Made by a program: the position numbers and the translations under genes | Assembly (NCBI GenBank): GCA_963457665.1 | Contig: OY735222.1 | Coordinates: forward strand, 33,906,914-33,970,913 | Direction: 5' to 3' | Origin: Thysanoteuthis rhombus | Lineage: Eukaryota > Mollusca > Cephalopoda > Oegopsida > Thysanoteuthidae | DNA: 64,000 nt | Notes under the pieces: generated by a model | What the model saw: only the letters and a program-made list of their open reading frames with translations | Databases searched by the model: none | What the model was told of the DNA's origin: nothing | Shown here: positions 45,868 through 57,214 of the stretch, piece after piece | Numbering within the stretch: position 1 is the stretch's first letter | Layout: each line of letters opens with the position of its first letter

Positions 45868-46600
45868 TTTCTTATCAACTAATAGTTCAGTATCACTAAT
45901 CAGATTTATTTAAATTCATTAATTGAAGTATTTTCAAATTTTACCAATATTTTTTGTAACTATCCAACTTAATCTCAATTTTCATGGCTATTCATCGCAA
46001 CTAAACTTAGGACAGTTTCTCTTTAGTGTGATTGAATGGAACCAAAATGCAGATTGCAATAAAGAATAATTTCTGGGTGAGAATCAAACTCATAGCCCTA
46101 TATGCTGGGGAATGGTGGCTCGGCAGCTCAAACCACTAACTTAGAGGTATCAGTAGCAAGTTGGAGCCAAAATCAAACATTTCAACCCTACCCCGATCAC
46201 TTCTGCACCGTTTCTTATTAACTGGTAGTTCAGTATCAGTAATCCAATTTATTCTTATTTTTCAGACAAAGTATCGTAAATCATTGACAATTTTTATACT
46301 GTTTATCTTCATATCAATTTTCGTAGCTTTTTATTGTAACGAAGCTCAATCCAGTTTCCCTTTGACAGTGGGTGAATTAATTCCCATCGTAGATCTGCAT
46401 GAAGAATAACTTTCGACCAAGAATCGAACTCACAACAATGCCCGACTGCGCTTGCTACTGAGCTGCAGGTATTAAGCTCAAGTCAAAATCAAAAATATAA
46501 AATCATCCCCTATCCCGATTTCATCTGCGCTATGTTTCGTATTAACTTGCAGTTAAGTATCACTAATCAGATTTGTTTATTTATTTAATTCAACCAAGAT
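45868..46600 (-). repeat. Cluster of tRNA-headed SINE-like units (copies 1-3)
   Basis: A block beginning tattaactggtagttcagta recurs at 45870, 46213 and 46538, about 330-340 bases apart. On the minus strand each unit has a B-box-like GAGTTTGATTC or GAGTTCGATTC (about 46.11 and 46.43 kb), and the second unit an A-box-like GCAGCTCAGTAGCAAGC. So the units look like tandem SINEs with tRNA-type heads. Confidence 0.6.
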
Positions 46601-46639
46601 CACAAGCCCCTATGCAAGAGATGGCTTGCAGAACGACTG

Positions 46640-48285
46640 ACCGTCACTGCTCTATCGAGAACTCGTCCACCTAGAATGATTCTTCGCTGCATTTACACCT
46701 TCTTTTGAGGATGTCTTGGAGACTCGTTGTCCAAGGTAGATACAGTGATGAACTTTGTCCAGCTTTGCGTTTTCGATTTTGATCGTTGTGCGTTTATTTC
46801 CGACTCGTTTGTTGTATATGATCTTTGTTTTGCTGAAATTCATGTGAAGGCCAAATTCATTTAGCATTGGCTAGAGTTCGTGGAAGTTTTCTGCAAAAAG
46901 GACGATGTCTTCAGCAAATCTGAGGTTACTCAGGTTTTGCTGTCTCTTCTGATTCCTTTGTTTTCCCAATCTAGGTTTCTGGAGATCATATCGAGGCAGG
47001 ATGTGAAGAGCTTGGGTGAGTTGGTATCACCTTGTTTTACCTCTTTTGGGATCTGAAAGTCTTTATGTAACCTGGCAAAGGAGCTGCTGTGACGGTATAT
47101 ATGGTACAAACCTCTGACATGTATGGGGTCAACATCTTGTGGGATGATAGCATCAATGACCTTGGGAGTTTCTACTGAATCGGAGGCCATCTTGAAGTCT
47201 ATAAATGGTACTGCAAGTGGTATTCTATATTCTGCTGCTTTTTCTTTTAGTTGATTTATCGAATGGAGATGGTTCATGGTTGGGTAGCTTCTTCTAAAGC
47301 AAGTTTGTTCCTCTGGCTGGTTTTCATCCAGCATTTTTGAGATTCGGTTGATGATAACTTTGGTGAAAAGTTTGTGCATTCGAGTAGACTTATTGGTCTG
47401 TAGTTGTTGAGGTCTTTCGGATTTCCTTTTTTATGTAATAGCATAATGATTGCAGTGTTCTAATCATCTGAGACTTTATTGAGAATAAATTGACTAATTT
47501 CCAGTGATGACATGACCAGTTTTTTTGAGTAGGTCGATGGTGATGTTATCGGGTCCAGGGGCTTTTCCATTTTTGTTCGTCTGATGGCTTGTTTTACTTC
47601 CCATGGTGCAACTTCTGGGAAGTCCATGAATTGATTTCTCGTGTCTTGCTATTTGTGTTCCTTGTTTTGAAGATTAGAGTTTTGGGTAGAATTCTTAGGC
47701 ACGTTCGACAATCAGGTCCTTTTCTGTTGTTAGTTTTCCATTTTTCTCGAATACACTAGTTATTTATTTCTGTCCAGCATTGAGAGTTTAGTCAATAGCT
47801 TTGAAGCCCCGACCTTTTTTTGCGAATTGTTTCGATAATTGCTGTCGTGTATCTTCTCTTGGAAGGGCGTATAACCAATGCATCCTCCCAATAGTCACTT
47901 ATGGAGCTGAAACATGGAACCTAACAAAGAGACAGATCTGTAAATTGAGAACCATGCAACGTGCATATGAAAGAATTATGCATGGAGAGACCACAAGACA
48001 GCATAGTGCATCTGAGAAAAGACAAGAGTTAGAGACATCATAGAATCCATTAAAAATCTCAAATGGCGGTGGGCTGGCCATGTTTCAAGAATGGCGGATA
48101 ACCGATGGACATCGCAACTCACGACATGGATCCCCCGAGATCACATACGCAACCGAGGCTGGCAGAATATTAGATGGAGAGACGAGCTAGACAAGTCCAA
48201 GAAGTACTGGCTCCGTGATGCCCATAATAGAGAAGTGTGTCAAATCCTGAGGAAGGTCTATGTCCAACGACGGACGTTAAAAGAC

Positions 48286-48325
<40 letters not shown>

Positions 48326-48375
48326 CTTCTCTTGTCTTCTCTTCGTTTCTTTTGGATGTTTTTTTTTTAGTTCAA
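46640..48375 (-). mobile_element. RTE-type LINE with reverse transcriptase core, interrupted
   Basis: Minus strand: MHKLFTKVIINRISKMLDEN, then the NHLHSINQLKEKAAEYRIPL stretch, FIDFKMASDSVETPKV, and EVKQGDTNSPKLFTSCLD, the usual order of RTE reverse transcriptase blocks, followed by INVELGLHM-like text and KIENAKLDKVHHCIYLGQR. The YADD region is not intact. The element is split by an RTE insertion at 47861-48323 and resumes at 48334. Confidence 0.85.
47851..48333 (+). mobile_element. Nested 5'-truncated RTE LINE with 10-bp target-site duplication
   Basis: A plus-strand RTE 3' fragment (47861-48323) encodes MADNRWTSQLTTWIPRDHI, WRDELDKSKKYWLRDAHNR and KVYVQRRTLKD, ending in about eleven GAT units. 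atcttctctt stands on both sides (47851-47860 and 48324-48333). Removing the insert restores continuous minus-strand LINE sequence. Confidence 0.92.
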
Positions 48376-48379
48376 GACT

Positions 48380-48900
48380 AAATCAAGTATTGTAAATCAT
48401 TAACAATCTTTTGATACCATTTATCTTCGTCTCAATTTTTGTTGCTTTTTATCGAATTTTGGCAATGGGTGAGTAAATCACCATCGGAGATCAGGATAAA
48501 GAATAAGCCCTGGATGAAAATTAAACTCAAGACACTGTAATCCAGCATAGTGCTATGAGTTTAATTCTCAGGTGAAGCCCATTCGATCTTGCCAATGAAT
48601 GGAATCGGTGATAAGCGCAAGTCCAAATCCCATAATATATTCCATATTAACTGCTAGTTCAGTATGGGTAATCTTATTTATTTATTCATACGTTTGCTTA
48701 ATTCATCAGATGAAGCATTTTCAATTATTGATTATAACTTCCCCCTATTATTTGCCTTCATCTCAATTTTTTTGCCTCTAAACTCAGGCCGTTTTCTTTT
48801 CAGCTGTGATTGATAATCCAATTTATTCATTTATTTATTTTATTGAATGACTTATTTTCAATTATTGTTGATAATTTTATGGTACTATTTACCTTATTCC
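48380..48900 (-). repeat. SINE-like units, copies 4-5
   Basis: tattgtaaatcattaacaat, tttatcttcgtctcaatttt and tgagtttaattctca match the units at 45.87-46.60 kb. The cluster therefore predates the LINE insertion between them. Confidence 0.55.
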
Positions 48901-49219
48901 CAATTTTATTGCTGTCTATTGCAACTTCTCTTCCACCCACTGAAACATCACGAATTTTTCCCCTCTCTTATGAAACTACCTAACTTTCTTTTTCACCTTA
49001 TTATTATCTACTGTCTTAATACTCCCCTCTCGCTCATCTCCTACTTAATAAACTGACTTTATCTCGTCAAACTTTTTACTTAGTATTCTCTCAGTAAGCT
49101 ATATAACTCTTCCCCCCCTTTCATATCCTCTTATTCAACAACCTAATTCTCCTTTTCCCCTCTCTTCCTACTCCTTAAGTAAACTACCTATAACTATTTT
49201 TCTCCGCTCTTTCTACCTT

Positions 49220-50137
49220 TGTGGGGGTTTCTGTGGGGGTGGTCTCACAAACTATACTAAACCCAGCCGTGGTTCTGGGTTAGTAAAAGAAGGCAACAAA
49301 ACGGAATTCCGTTTATATGTTTTATATAGAATATTGATTATCAATATCTCTGGAGACGGGAAATGCCTATTCGCAGTTGAAAAGAGAGGAGGCCGATTAT
49401 TATCTAAGTCAAAATGACGACTGGTCTCTCATATCACGAACGGTAGTCTACTGAATGGTAGCAGCGGTTGACAGTCACTAAGGGCGGACGGCTGACACGA
49501 GAGAGAGCTGGCAACGACTCTCTTCTCCAAACCCAAATTTTACTCTGCTTACTTGTTACGAAAATCTCTCTTATTTAAGCCCTTGGTATCGACACTGTAT
49601 CTCTTGTCCCTTCTCTTCTCTCCCTCTCCTGCCATCTCGACCTTTCCGGAAAAACCCAAAACATTGACCCTCATTCATCTCGCGACGCAGGTCTGTTCAA
49701 TATCATAAATTAGTCTCCCCCTCTCCCAAGGACTCTGCAAATAACTTTTCTTTCATAAGCTTTTACTCTCTCTCTCTAGACCCCAAACACTGACCCTTAT
49801 ATCTGGCTTTGTTTTCAAACCCAGGACTTGACAGATGACACTAGATTGAAAAAGTACAGATAACCCAACTTCCCATGACATGGTCATCGAATCGGGAACA
49901 AAACCTTTTTCCAAAAGCATTTGTTTTTGCAACCCAGGACTTGACAGATGACACCAGATTGAAAAAGCGCAGGTGACCCAACTTCCTATGACATCTCGAA
50001 AAACACATTATCCCCTTTTACACAGATAACTCCTTTTGTAATAACAATAGTAATTACTGGTAATAACCATAGTAATTTTTAGTAACAGCCATAGTAATTT
50101 TCGGGACACGGGGGACTCCTGGCCCCCTAGTGTCACA
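49220..50137. mobile_element. Solo LTR, 918 bp, with CCTT target-site duplication
   Basis: The unit begins TGTGGGGGTTTC and ends GTGTCACA, so it has TG...CA ends in either direction. CCTT lies immediately on both sides (49216-49219 and 50138-50141). Inside, a block starting cccaggacttgacagatgac occurs twice, 113 bases apart, and a CTTATTTAAG TATA-like motif lies at about 49.57 kb. No internal coding region is attached. Ty3/gypsy origin is likely but not proven. Confidence 0.75.
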
Positions 50138-50210
50138 CCTTATTATTAATCTACCTAAATCAATATTATAGTAAAAAATACATACTCAAATAGAATAAAT
50201 AATATTTTCA

Positions 50211-50287
50211 TCTCCATCATTACCATCATCATTCTTTTAGCGTCCGACGTTGGACAAAGACCTCCCCCCAAGATTTGTCAGTTCTTT
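50211..50287 (-). mobile_element. Short RTE LINE 3' tail
   Basis: catcatcattcttttagcgt and tccgacgttggacaaagacc reproduce the reverse complement of the RTE terminus. Only about 75 bases remain. Confidence 0.75.
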
Positions 50288-50639
50288 CTATCATTCAATA
50301 CAGAGCAAAAAAAAAAAAGAAAAGAAAAAAAAGAAGAAAGTAGTACATTTTCATTAAAAAAAATCTCCTGTTTTGCTAAAACGAATCTAAACAAAATTTT
50401 TACAATTTTCCTCATCTTGAATATGAAGAAATTAAGGTAATCCGTGACAATATTATTTTATTGATTTAAAATCCCATTTGGGTGGAGTGGGGACTAATTC
50501 TTACAGGTCAGAAAAAGGAGTCAGGTCTGGGTGAGAATCCAACACGACACGTAAATTATTTGTAATCTGTAAGTGTGTTATGTATATAACACCGTCGGAG
50601 AAATGCATCAAAATCATTGACGAATATCTCCATCGCGTA

Positions 50640-50726
50640 AGAGTAACTAAAATAACTTTATTAAAAAACCACAAAGACCAGATCGATGACTTGATTATGG
50701 CAAAAGACGTACACTCACACATACAT

Positions 50727-50788
<62 letters not shown>

Positions 50789-51170
50789 TGATCTCTTTAG
50801 TTCTCAAATATTTACTTTCAGTCTGAAGATAAAGCATTCTGAATGATAACTTAATAATTCCTTATGTAGCAATGATAAAATTGCTTCATTTTTTCTATTA
50901 TATGTGACCTTTTACTTGAGTATGAAATAGAGAGTAGTTTAGAAAAATTCATCAAGCACCAGAGTAGCTTATGTGGCATTGAACATAATTATAGCATACT
51001 CATTGAGTTTTCAAATCAATCATAACTAGAAACTTTTATTCAAGATCAAGTGATAGCAAGTTTCCTCAACAGCATTCGTCTTGGTATTCTAACTGATTTT
51101 AGTAATGCTGTCATCATCATCATCATCATCAGTCTTTTAACGTCCGTCGTTGGACATAGACCTTCCCCAG
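50640..51170 (-). repeat. Inverted copy of the 4.05-4.51 kb segment plus RTE tail
   Basis: The reverse complement matches 4.02-4.51 kb over about 480 bases outside the (TA)n. The RTE part here is only about 60 bases (51109-51168), shorter than the ~465 bases at the other copy. Confidence 0.85.
50729..50786. repeat. (TA)n microsatellite
   Basis: About 58 bases of TA inside the inverted copy. Confidence 0.95.
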
Positions 51171-52765
51171 GATTGTTTAATGGTTCTCTTTTTATATTAA
51201 CTGTTTTAATGACATCCTTAGTGGCAAGGAAACTTTCACCAAAAATAAAAATTAAATATAGATACTTGTTATCATATAAGAGTTCAATGTTTACAAAGAA
51301 AAAGAAAATACCGAGAACTCGGAAACGTGATTTAACACATGACCTCATGGAATCACACTCTCTTTTTCACTCTCTGTTATTCATATTGGAAATTCACACA
51401 TCTCAAATTCCACATCTGGCTAATTGCGATAATACATTCAACTCGGAAATTTTGACAATAGTCAAATAAGTAGACGTCTGAGAAAGACGTCTGAAAAACG
51501 AATTCGTTTAAACAACATGAATATGTTAGAGCAGAATCAGAATTAGAACAAAAGATGACTTCGGTTAGCATGGGGAAGACAAAATGCAGCGTTAGGGGAA
51601 AGCTTTTACCACACCTCCTTCGGTAAGTAAAGATTCCTCTTTATATGAAACTCCCCAACGAAGTCCAAACTTGACAGAAATAAGGGAGAAATGTCTCTAT
51701 ATCTGTATGACTAATGCAATCCCATGTTGATTTTATTGTAAATTATGGGTTCCAGATCCCGTAAGACTTGGGCCAGCTTGTAATGAACGCACAGTACAGA
51801 ACCTCTCTTATCAGCGATTTGCATAGCCATGTTCCCACATCAAAATAGAACACTGCCAATGTTAAGGACAGGTGGAGCCCTGTGGTTGATCCAGCTGCAG
51901 TCAGTCCCCACCATGAGCCGCGATCCCTAGGTAGAAACCAACCTGGGGCCAAGAAATCTTCTATTGGAACAAACTTCTCCCCAAAATCTCAGATAGGTCC
52001 CCAGACTCGGAACGATTCAAACCCTGGCCAATCTGATTCACCATCCAGCAAGCGTCACAATGCAACACAAGAAATGGTCGCGCAAAGGGTATAAAGTAGT
52101 TATGCCTGCATTCTACACAACATTTAGTAACTGCTTTGAGAACAGCCCAGACATATTCGATATGGAGGAAAAAAATTGGACGAAAATGCTTGCACCTACA
52201 TTGATGCAAATACTCTAGCAAAGATCTGCAGACACGTTTGAAGAAATAACCGACTAAAAGCAGCAAAAATCGTTGAAATAACAAACATTAACAAAATCGA
52301 ACCGGCAGAGGTAAACAAGCCAGAACATATCGACGAAACAATGACAAAAGAACCATCGGTATATATCCGAGATCTGACAATGGAAGAAATAAGAATAAAT
52401 GCCATCTGGAAGTTCTAAGCACAAATCTCATTGAGATAAAAAATGTGGTAACTAAAGACTGTAGCAAATCAAATTGCTATAGGAGACCATGGAGCCCAAA
52501 ACAGGGTGACGACGTAGATGTAGATAAATTACAAAGAAATAAAACATACAAGAGATACAAAAACTTGTCATTGTAGGCACTGGCCATATCCTCCGAAATG
52601 CCAAGTGAAATATTGCCAAACATCTGGGATTGAATCTCTTTTTGTAAATGAAACTAAAAGAAAATTTACCACACTGACTATAAAGTCATAACATCGTCGG
52701 ATGCCTTAAATTTCAAGCCCAAACTTGATGCGAAAAGACAACTATAAAACATGAGCGGGGAAAAA
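51171..52765. other. Unclassified stretch, possibly retroelement-derived at 51.7-52.6 kb
   Basis: Composition becomes more GC-balanced at 51.75-52.10 kb and a 70-codon plus-strand frame (51882-52094) is Ser/Pro/Gln-rich. Neighbouring plus-strand text is Lys/Arg/Asn-rich with stops. I cannot assign it. Confidence 0.35.

Positions 52766-52767
<2 letters not shown>

Positions 52768-52805
<38 letters not shown>
52768..52805. repeat. (TA)n microsatellite
   Basis: Short TA tract followed by mixed TATACA repeats. Confidence 0.9.
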
Positions 52806-52810
<5 letters not shown>

Positions 52811-52874
52811 CGTGCATATACATGTATGCATAGATATAGATATGTACATGTACATATACATGGATTTCGCTACT

Positions 52875-53160
52875 CAAACAAGTTAATGTTTCTGCCCTCT
52901 TTGAGACTCCTTATGCGAATGTGTTTTTAAATTCTTGTTTGGTGAATTTGGTGAGAGTCTTTTGGGTGTAGTAGTAGAAGTTTTTTTTTATTTTGGTTTT
53001 ATTGTTTTTAGTAGTATACGTGTTTCTGCTGCTGGTGGTAAGTTACATGTCAGAGGGTGAGGCAGTTATCTTAACCTTGATATTTGTTATCAAATTTGTT
53101 GCCTATGTTGGTGTTCTTTGTGACCATTGGGAATTGTATTATTCTTGAGAATAGTAATGC
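52875..53160 (-). mobile_element. Penelope-like element 3'-terminal fragment
   Basis: atgtttctgccctctttgag and related text recur near 59.90 kb, where they sit downstream of a GIY-YIG fragment. The orientation is inferred from that copy. Confidence 0.45.
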
Positions 53161-53224
53161 ACAAAAATGCGAAAACATTAAAAATATATCATAAAAGAAA
53201 TGAATAAAAATTGATTTCAAAGTA

Positions 53225-53815
53225 AAAATCAAGGCCAACATAAAAATTTTACACTTCCTAGACATTACCTTTAATTTAACTAAAAGTACCCACGAACCAT
53301 AGAGAAAAGAAAAGACTGAATAAGCAAACCACCAGAAAACACCCACCATCAGAGGCCAGCGTCCATGTGATTCCGTGTAACGACTGCGACAAATTTTACA
53401 TCGAAGAGACATCGAGACCTCTCAAGAAAAGATTATATGAACACAAGAAAGCCCTCAGGCTGGATGAAAGGACGAATGCCCTGGTCAAACACAGCAACCA
53501 CGAATTAAACTTTAACCAAGCCAATCTCATCAAGAAATTCACGACTACTCGACATGCAAATACACCAAAGCAGCCATTATATATAAATTCAATGCAACAA
53601 CACGTATGGCACTTTTAGATTGCAAACCCTCTGTGATTTTAAAACAGAACCACGTAGACACGATACACTACAACACCAACAACACCAACATACAAAGTAC
53701 TGGCGAACCACCGACAGTCATTTCGAAAAAACGATGTAAGCTCACATACATCACCCCTTTGAGAAAAGTAAAATTAGTTTTACCCACCATCCACAAGAAA
53801 AAGACTGAATAATAA
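53225..53815 (+). mobile_element. Penelope-like element fragment with GIY-YIG endonuclease
   Basis: Plus-strand frames give ILHFLDITFNLTKSTHEP (end of the reverse transcriptase), then IPCNDCDKFYIEETSRPLKK and RLYEHKKALRLDERTNALVK followed by HSNHELNF. This is the Cys-containing GIY-YIG endonuclease of Penelope-like retroelements, with Gly replaced by Glu (YIE for YIG), so probably inactive. The join between the two parts is shortened. Confidence 0.8.
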
Positions 53816-54340
53816 TGAGAGCCATAGACCTACTTTCAACATGCTCATAATATACCAACACCTATCCATCTTAAAATAGAAATAAAAAAATCACTTCTCC
53901 CAGACAAATGACCATTCTAAACCATCTCTGCCTTTCTTATCTTAGACACGCCAAACACATACACCCCTGACCTTGCCTCTCTAACACCCTTCTAATTTCA
54001 AATCAAACGTCTCCCTACACAGTCACAAGCACTTCACCATCACTACCGACCAAACAATCAAACACAGAAATATTCACATTCTCCTCTTTACCATCAAATA
54101 TAAACAATATATTCTATCTCTGTTAACCGCAGCATATATATTTTCCTTTGGAAAAGAGGGCTGGTCCCCGTCTAAATGCAGCAAACTAAACTACCAGAAT
54201 GATAATAGAGATATTCGTGATTTAACATTTATTTGTTTTTTTTTTCCTTTTCACCTCCCAATTGTGATTCAAATTTCGATACATACACATATACATTCAA
54301 ATATATAGAGAGATAGAAAACTAGAGAAAGACATAAGCAT
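53816..54340. other. C-rich unclassified stretch
   Basis: The plus strand is rich in C and poor in G between 53.9 and 54.1 kb. No coding or repeat identity recognised; it may be the tail of the Penelope-like element. Confidence 0.35.
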
Positions 54341-54344
54341 AAAT

Positions 54345-54540
<196 letters not shown>

Positions 54541-54842
54541 GCTGACATAACTGAAATTCTTGGGAGACATGAAGATATGTGGATCAACAAACTCAAAACT
54601 CTCTCCCCTAATTGACTTAATACCAAACAGAACAACCCTAATCACACTGATCTCTAAATCATAATCCTCCAACAAATAATAACCTCACATACACAATCTA
54701 CCCTCTCTCAGGTATATCTAATATTGGGAACTTCAGAGTCACTCAGACCCATAACGACTGAAACCTTCGAAGGGCATCCCACTCGTGCAAATCAGAGCTG
54801 ACACACATATTCACGTATATACGTATATAAACATACACATAT

Positions 54843-56800
54843 CGTCATCATCATCATCAGTCTTTTAACGCCCAACGTTGAACATAGACCTTCCCCATGA
54901 TTTGCCACACCTTTCCAACGTGGGCGTAGCAGAGCCAATTACTTTCTGAATTTGTCAAGCTCGTCTTTCCATCTAATATTCTACCGGCCTCAGTTGCGCA
55001 TGTGATCTCTGGGGATCCACGTCGTGAGTCACGATGTTCATTGGTTGTCTGCAATTCTTGCAACATGGCATGAGATTTTTAATTGTTTCTATGATGTCCC
55101 TGATTCCTGTCTTTTCCCAGATGCACTGTGCTGTCTCGTGGTCTCTCCATGTGAGGCCCAGTATAATTCGTTAATGTGCACGTTGCATGGTTCTCAATTT
55201 GCGGATCTGTCTCTTGGTTAGGTTCCATGTTTCAGTTCCATAATTGACTATTGGAAGTATGCATTCTTTTAAGGATTAATGGGATCTTCTTATTTTCGAA
55301 GGTTGAGCTTGCTCTGCCAAAGGCTTGCCATCCTAGTGTGATTCTTCGTTTGATTTCCTCTTCTTTTGAGGGTCTCATGGAGATTTGTTATCCTAGGTAG
55401 GTGTAGTGATCTACTTTCTCCAGTTCTGTGTCTTCGATTTTGATCTTTGTATTTTTATCCCCGATGTGGTTGTTGCATATGATCTTCGTCTTGCTGAAGT
55501 TCATGTGTAGGCCAACCTTCTTGCTCTCTTCATTTTGTTCATTTAGCATTTGTTGGAGGTCCTGTCGGTTCTCTGCGAAAAGGGCAATGTTCTTTGCAAA
55601 TCTGAGGTTGCTCAGATATTCGCTGTCTATTTTGATTCCTTGTGTTACTTCTTTTTTGGAGCTGAAAGTCTCTGAGTCTTTATGTAACTCGATAAAGGAG
55701 CTACTGTGATTGTATATATATTTCAGCACTTTGAAATGTATTGTATCTATACCTTGTCGAGTGATGGCCTCCATGACCTTAGAGATTTCTACCGAGTCGA
55801 AGGCCCTCTTGAAGTTGATAAGTGCTACAGCGAGTCGTAGTTTATATTCTGCTGCTAATTCTTTCAGTTGATTTATAGAATGCCATGGTCGAGTAGCTTA
55901 TTATAAAGCCAGCCTGCTCTCGTGGTTGGTTTTCCTCTACTGTTTTAGTGATCTGATTAGTGCTGATTTTTGTGCAAAGTTTGTGAAGTCCTCGAGTTGA
56001 TTGCTCACGTCTTGCGTATCCTGTTCATTGTTTTGTATTCCTTGTTTGGACGGATAGAGTTTTTGGTAAAATTCTTTGGCACGTTCAATAATCCTCTCTC
56101 TGTGTATGGCTAGGTCTCCATTTTCCTCGAGTATGCTGGTTATTTGCTTCCGTGCTGAATTGAGGCCTTTGTTTATAGCTTTGAAGCCCCGACCACTTTC
56201 AATTGTCGATTCGATGACTGGCGTCGTGTATCTTCTGTGTTCTCTTCGTTTTTTCCTGATTATTTTATTCAGTTCGGTCGCTTCAATTTTCTTTCTCGTT
56301 GTCGGTGGCTTGGGGTTTCCGCATTTTCCATGAGATTCCTAGTTGCATCTGAGATTTTACTAATGTTGTTCAGTAAGAATTCAAAATCTGTTTTCCAGTT
56401 CGAGCTTGAGAGATCGAGAGTGCTCTTTTGGTATGTTTAGTGGTTGTGGTTTGGTGTGGAACATTTTCCTGGGTTCTTTGTTGGTGTTTGCTTGCATTTT
56501 ACATCGTACCATTCTGTGGTCGCTTCCTACATTGATTTGATTCAAGATTTGGATGTCCTTGACGATATTACTTTTGCCCTTCACAATGTAGTCTATTTTG
56601 TTCATTTTTCCGTGATTGGGGCTCTTCCAAGTCCATTTACTATTGGATCCTATCTTGAAAAAGGTGCTCATGATTTTGAATCCGTTAGCCATTTAAAAGT
56701 TTATAAGATCTTCTCTCCCGTTCCGTACTTAATATCTGAATTTTTCATTGCTTTGTCATACCTATGCGTTGAAGTTTCCCATGATATATATGTATATATG
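54843..56800 (-). mobile_element. RTE-type LINE, long copy with endonuclease end and reverse transcriptase
   Basis: The (GAT) tail is at 54.85 kb and the coding order runs leftward. It has GNFNA in place of GDFNA near 56.77 kb, WTWKSPNHGKMNKIDYIV and NVGSDHRMVRCK (the endonuclease SDH block), reverse transcriptase pieces around 55.4-55.8 kb (EVTQGIKIDSEYLSNLRFAK; KVGLHMNFSKTKIICNN), then the C-terminal module. Many frames are broken and the YADD loop is damaged. Confidence 0.88.
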
Positions 56801-56879
56801 ATATATGACAATTGGAAGGTGAAGTGAAAAACTGAAGAGACAGGTGTTACATCTCGAAAATTTTATTATCATTCCGTAT

Positions 56880-57210
56880 GCGTAGTTCAATGCATTCCGA
56901 CGGGTGCCAGCCTTTTTTTTAAGAGAAAGATATTTGCAGCATTTCCACCGAGAAAAAATGCTGTTTACTTTTCGATGATGAAGGGGTGAAATCATTTTCA
57001 GTAACAAAATGTAAACCGTATATTTTTCTTTGTGAAATCACTGCAATTTTTTTTTTATACATATAAATATAAAAGTATATACATATACATGTGCATACCA
57101 TATATATTTATATAAATATATATGTATATATATAAAAATATATATACATAAACATGTATATAAAAACATATATATATGCATTCATATATATATACATATA
57201 TACATGTATA
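56880..57210. repeat. Spacer and (ATA/TACA)n repeats between two LINEs
   Basis: About 170 bases of unclassified sequence, then a degenerate TATACA microsatellite at 57.05-57.21 kb. Confidence 0.7.
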
Positions 57211-57214
57211 CTTA

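Noticed and set aside
48284-48323. (GAT)n run as a regulatory or coding repeat
   Set aside because: It is the normal 3' tail of RTE copies, found at several other sites in the window.
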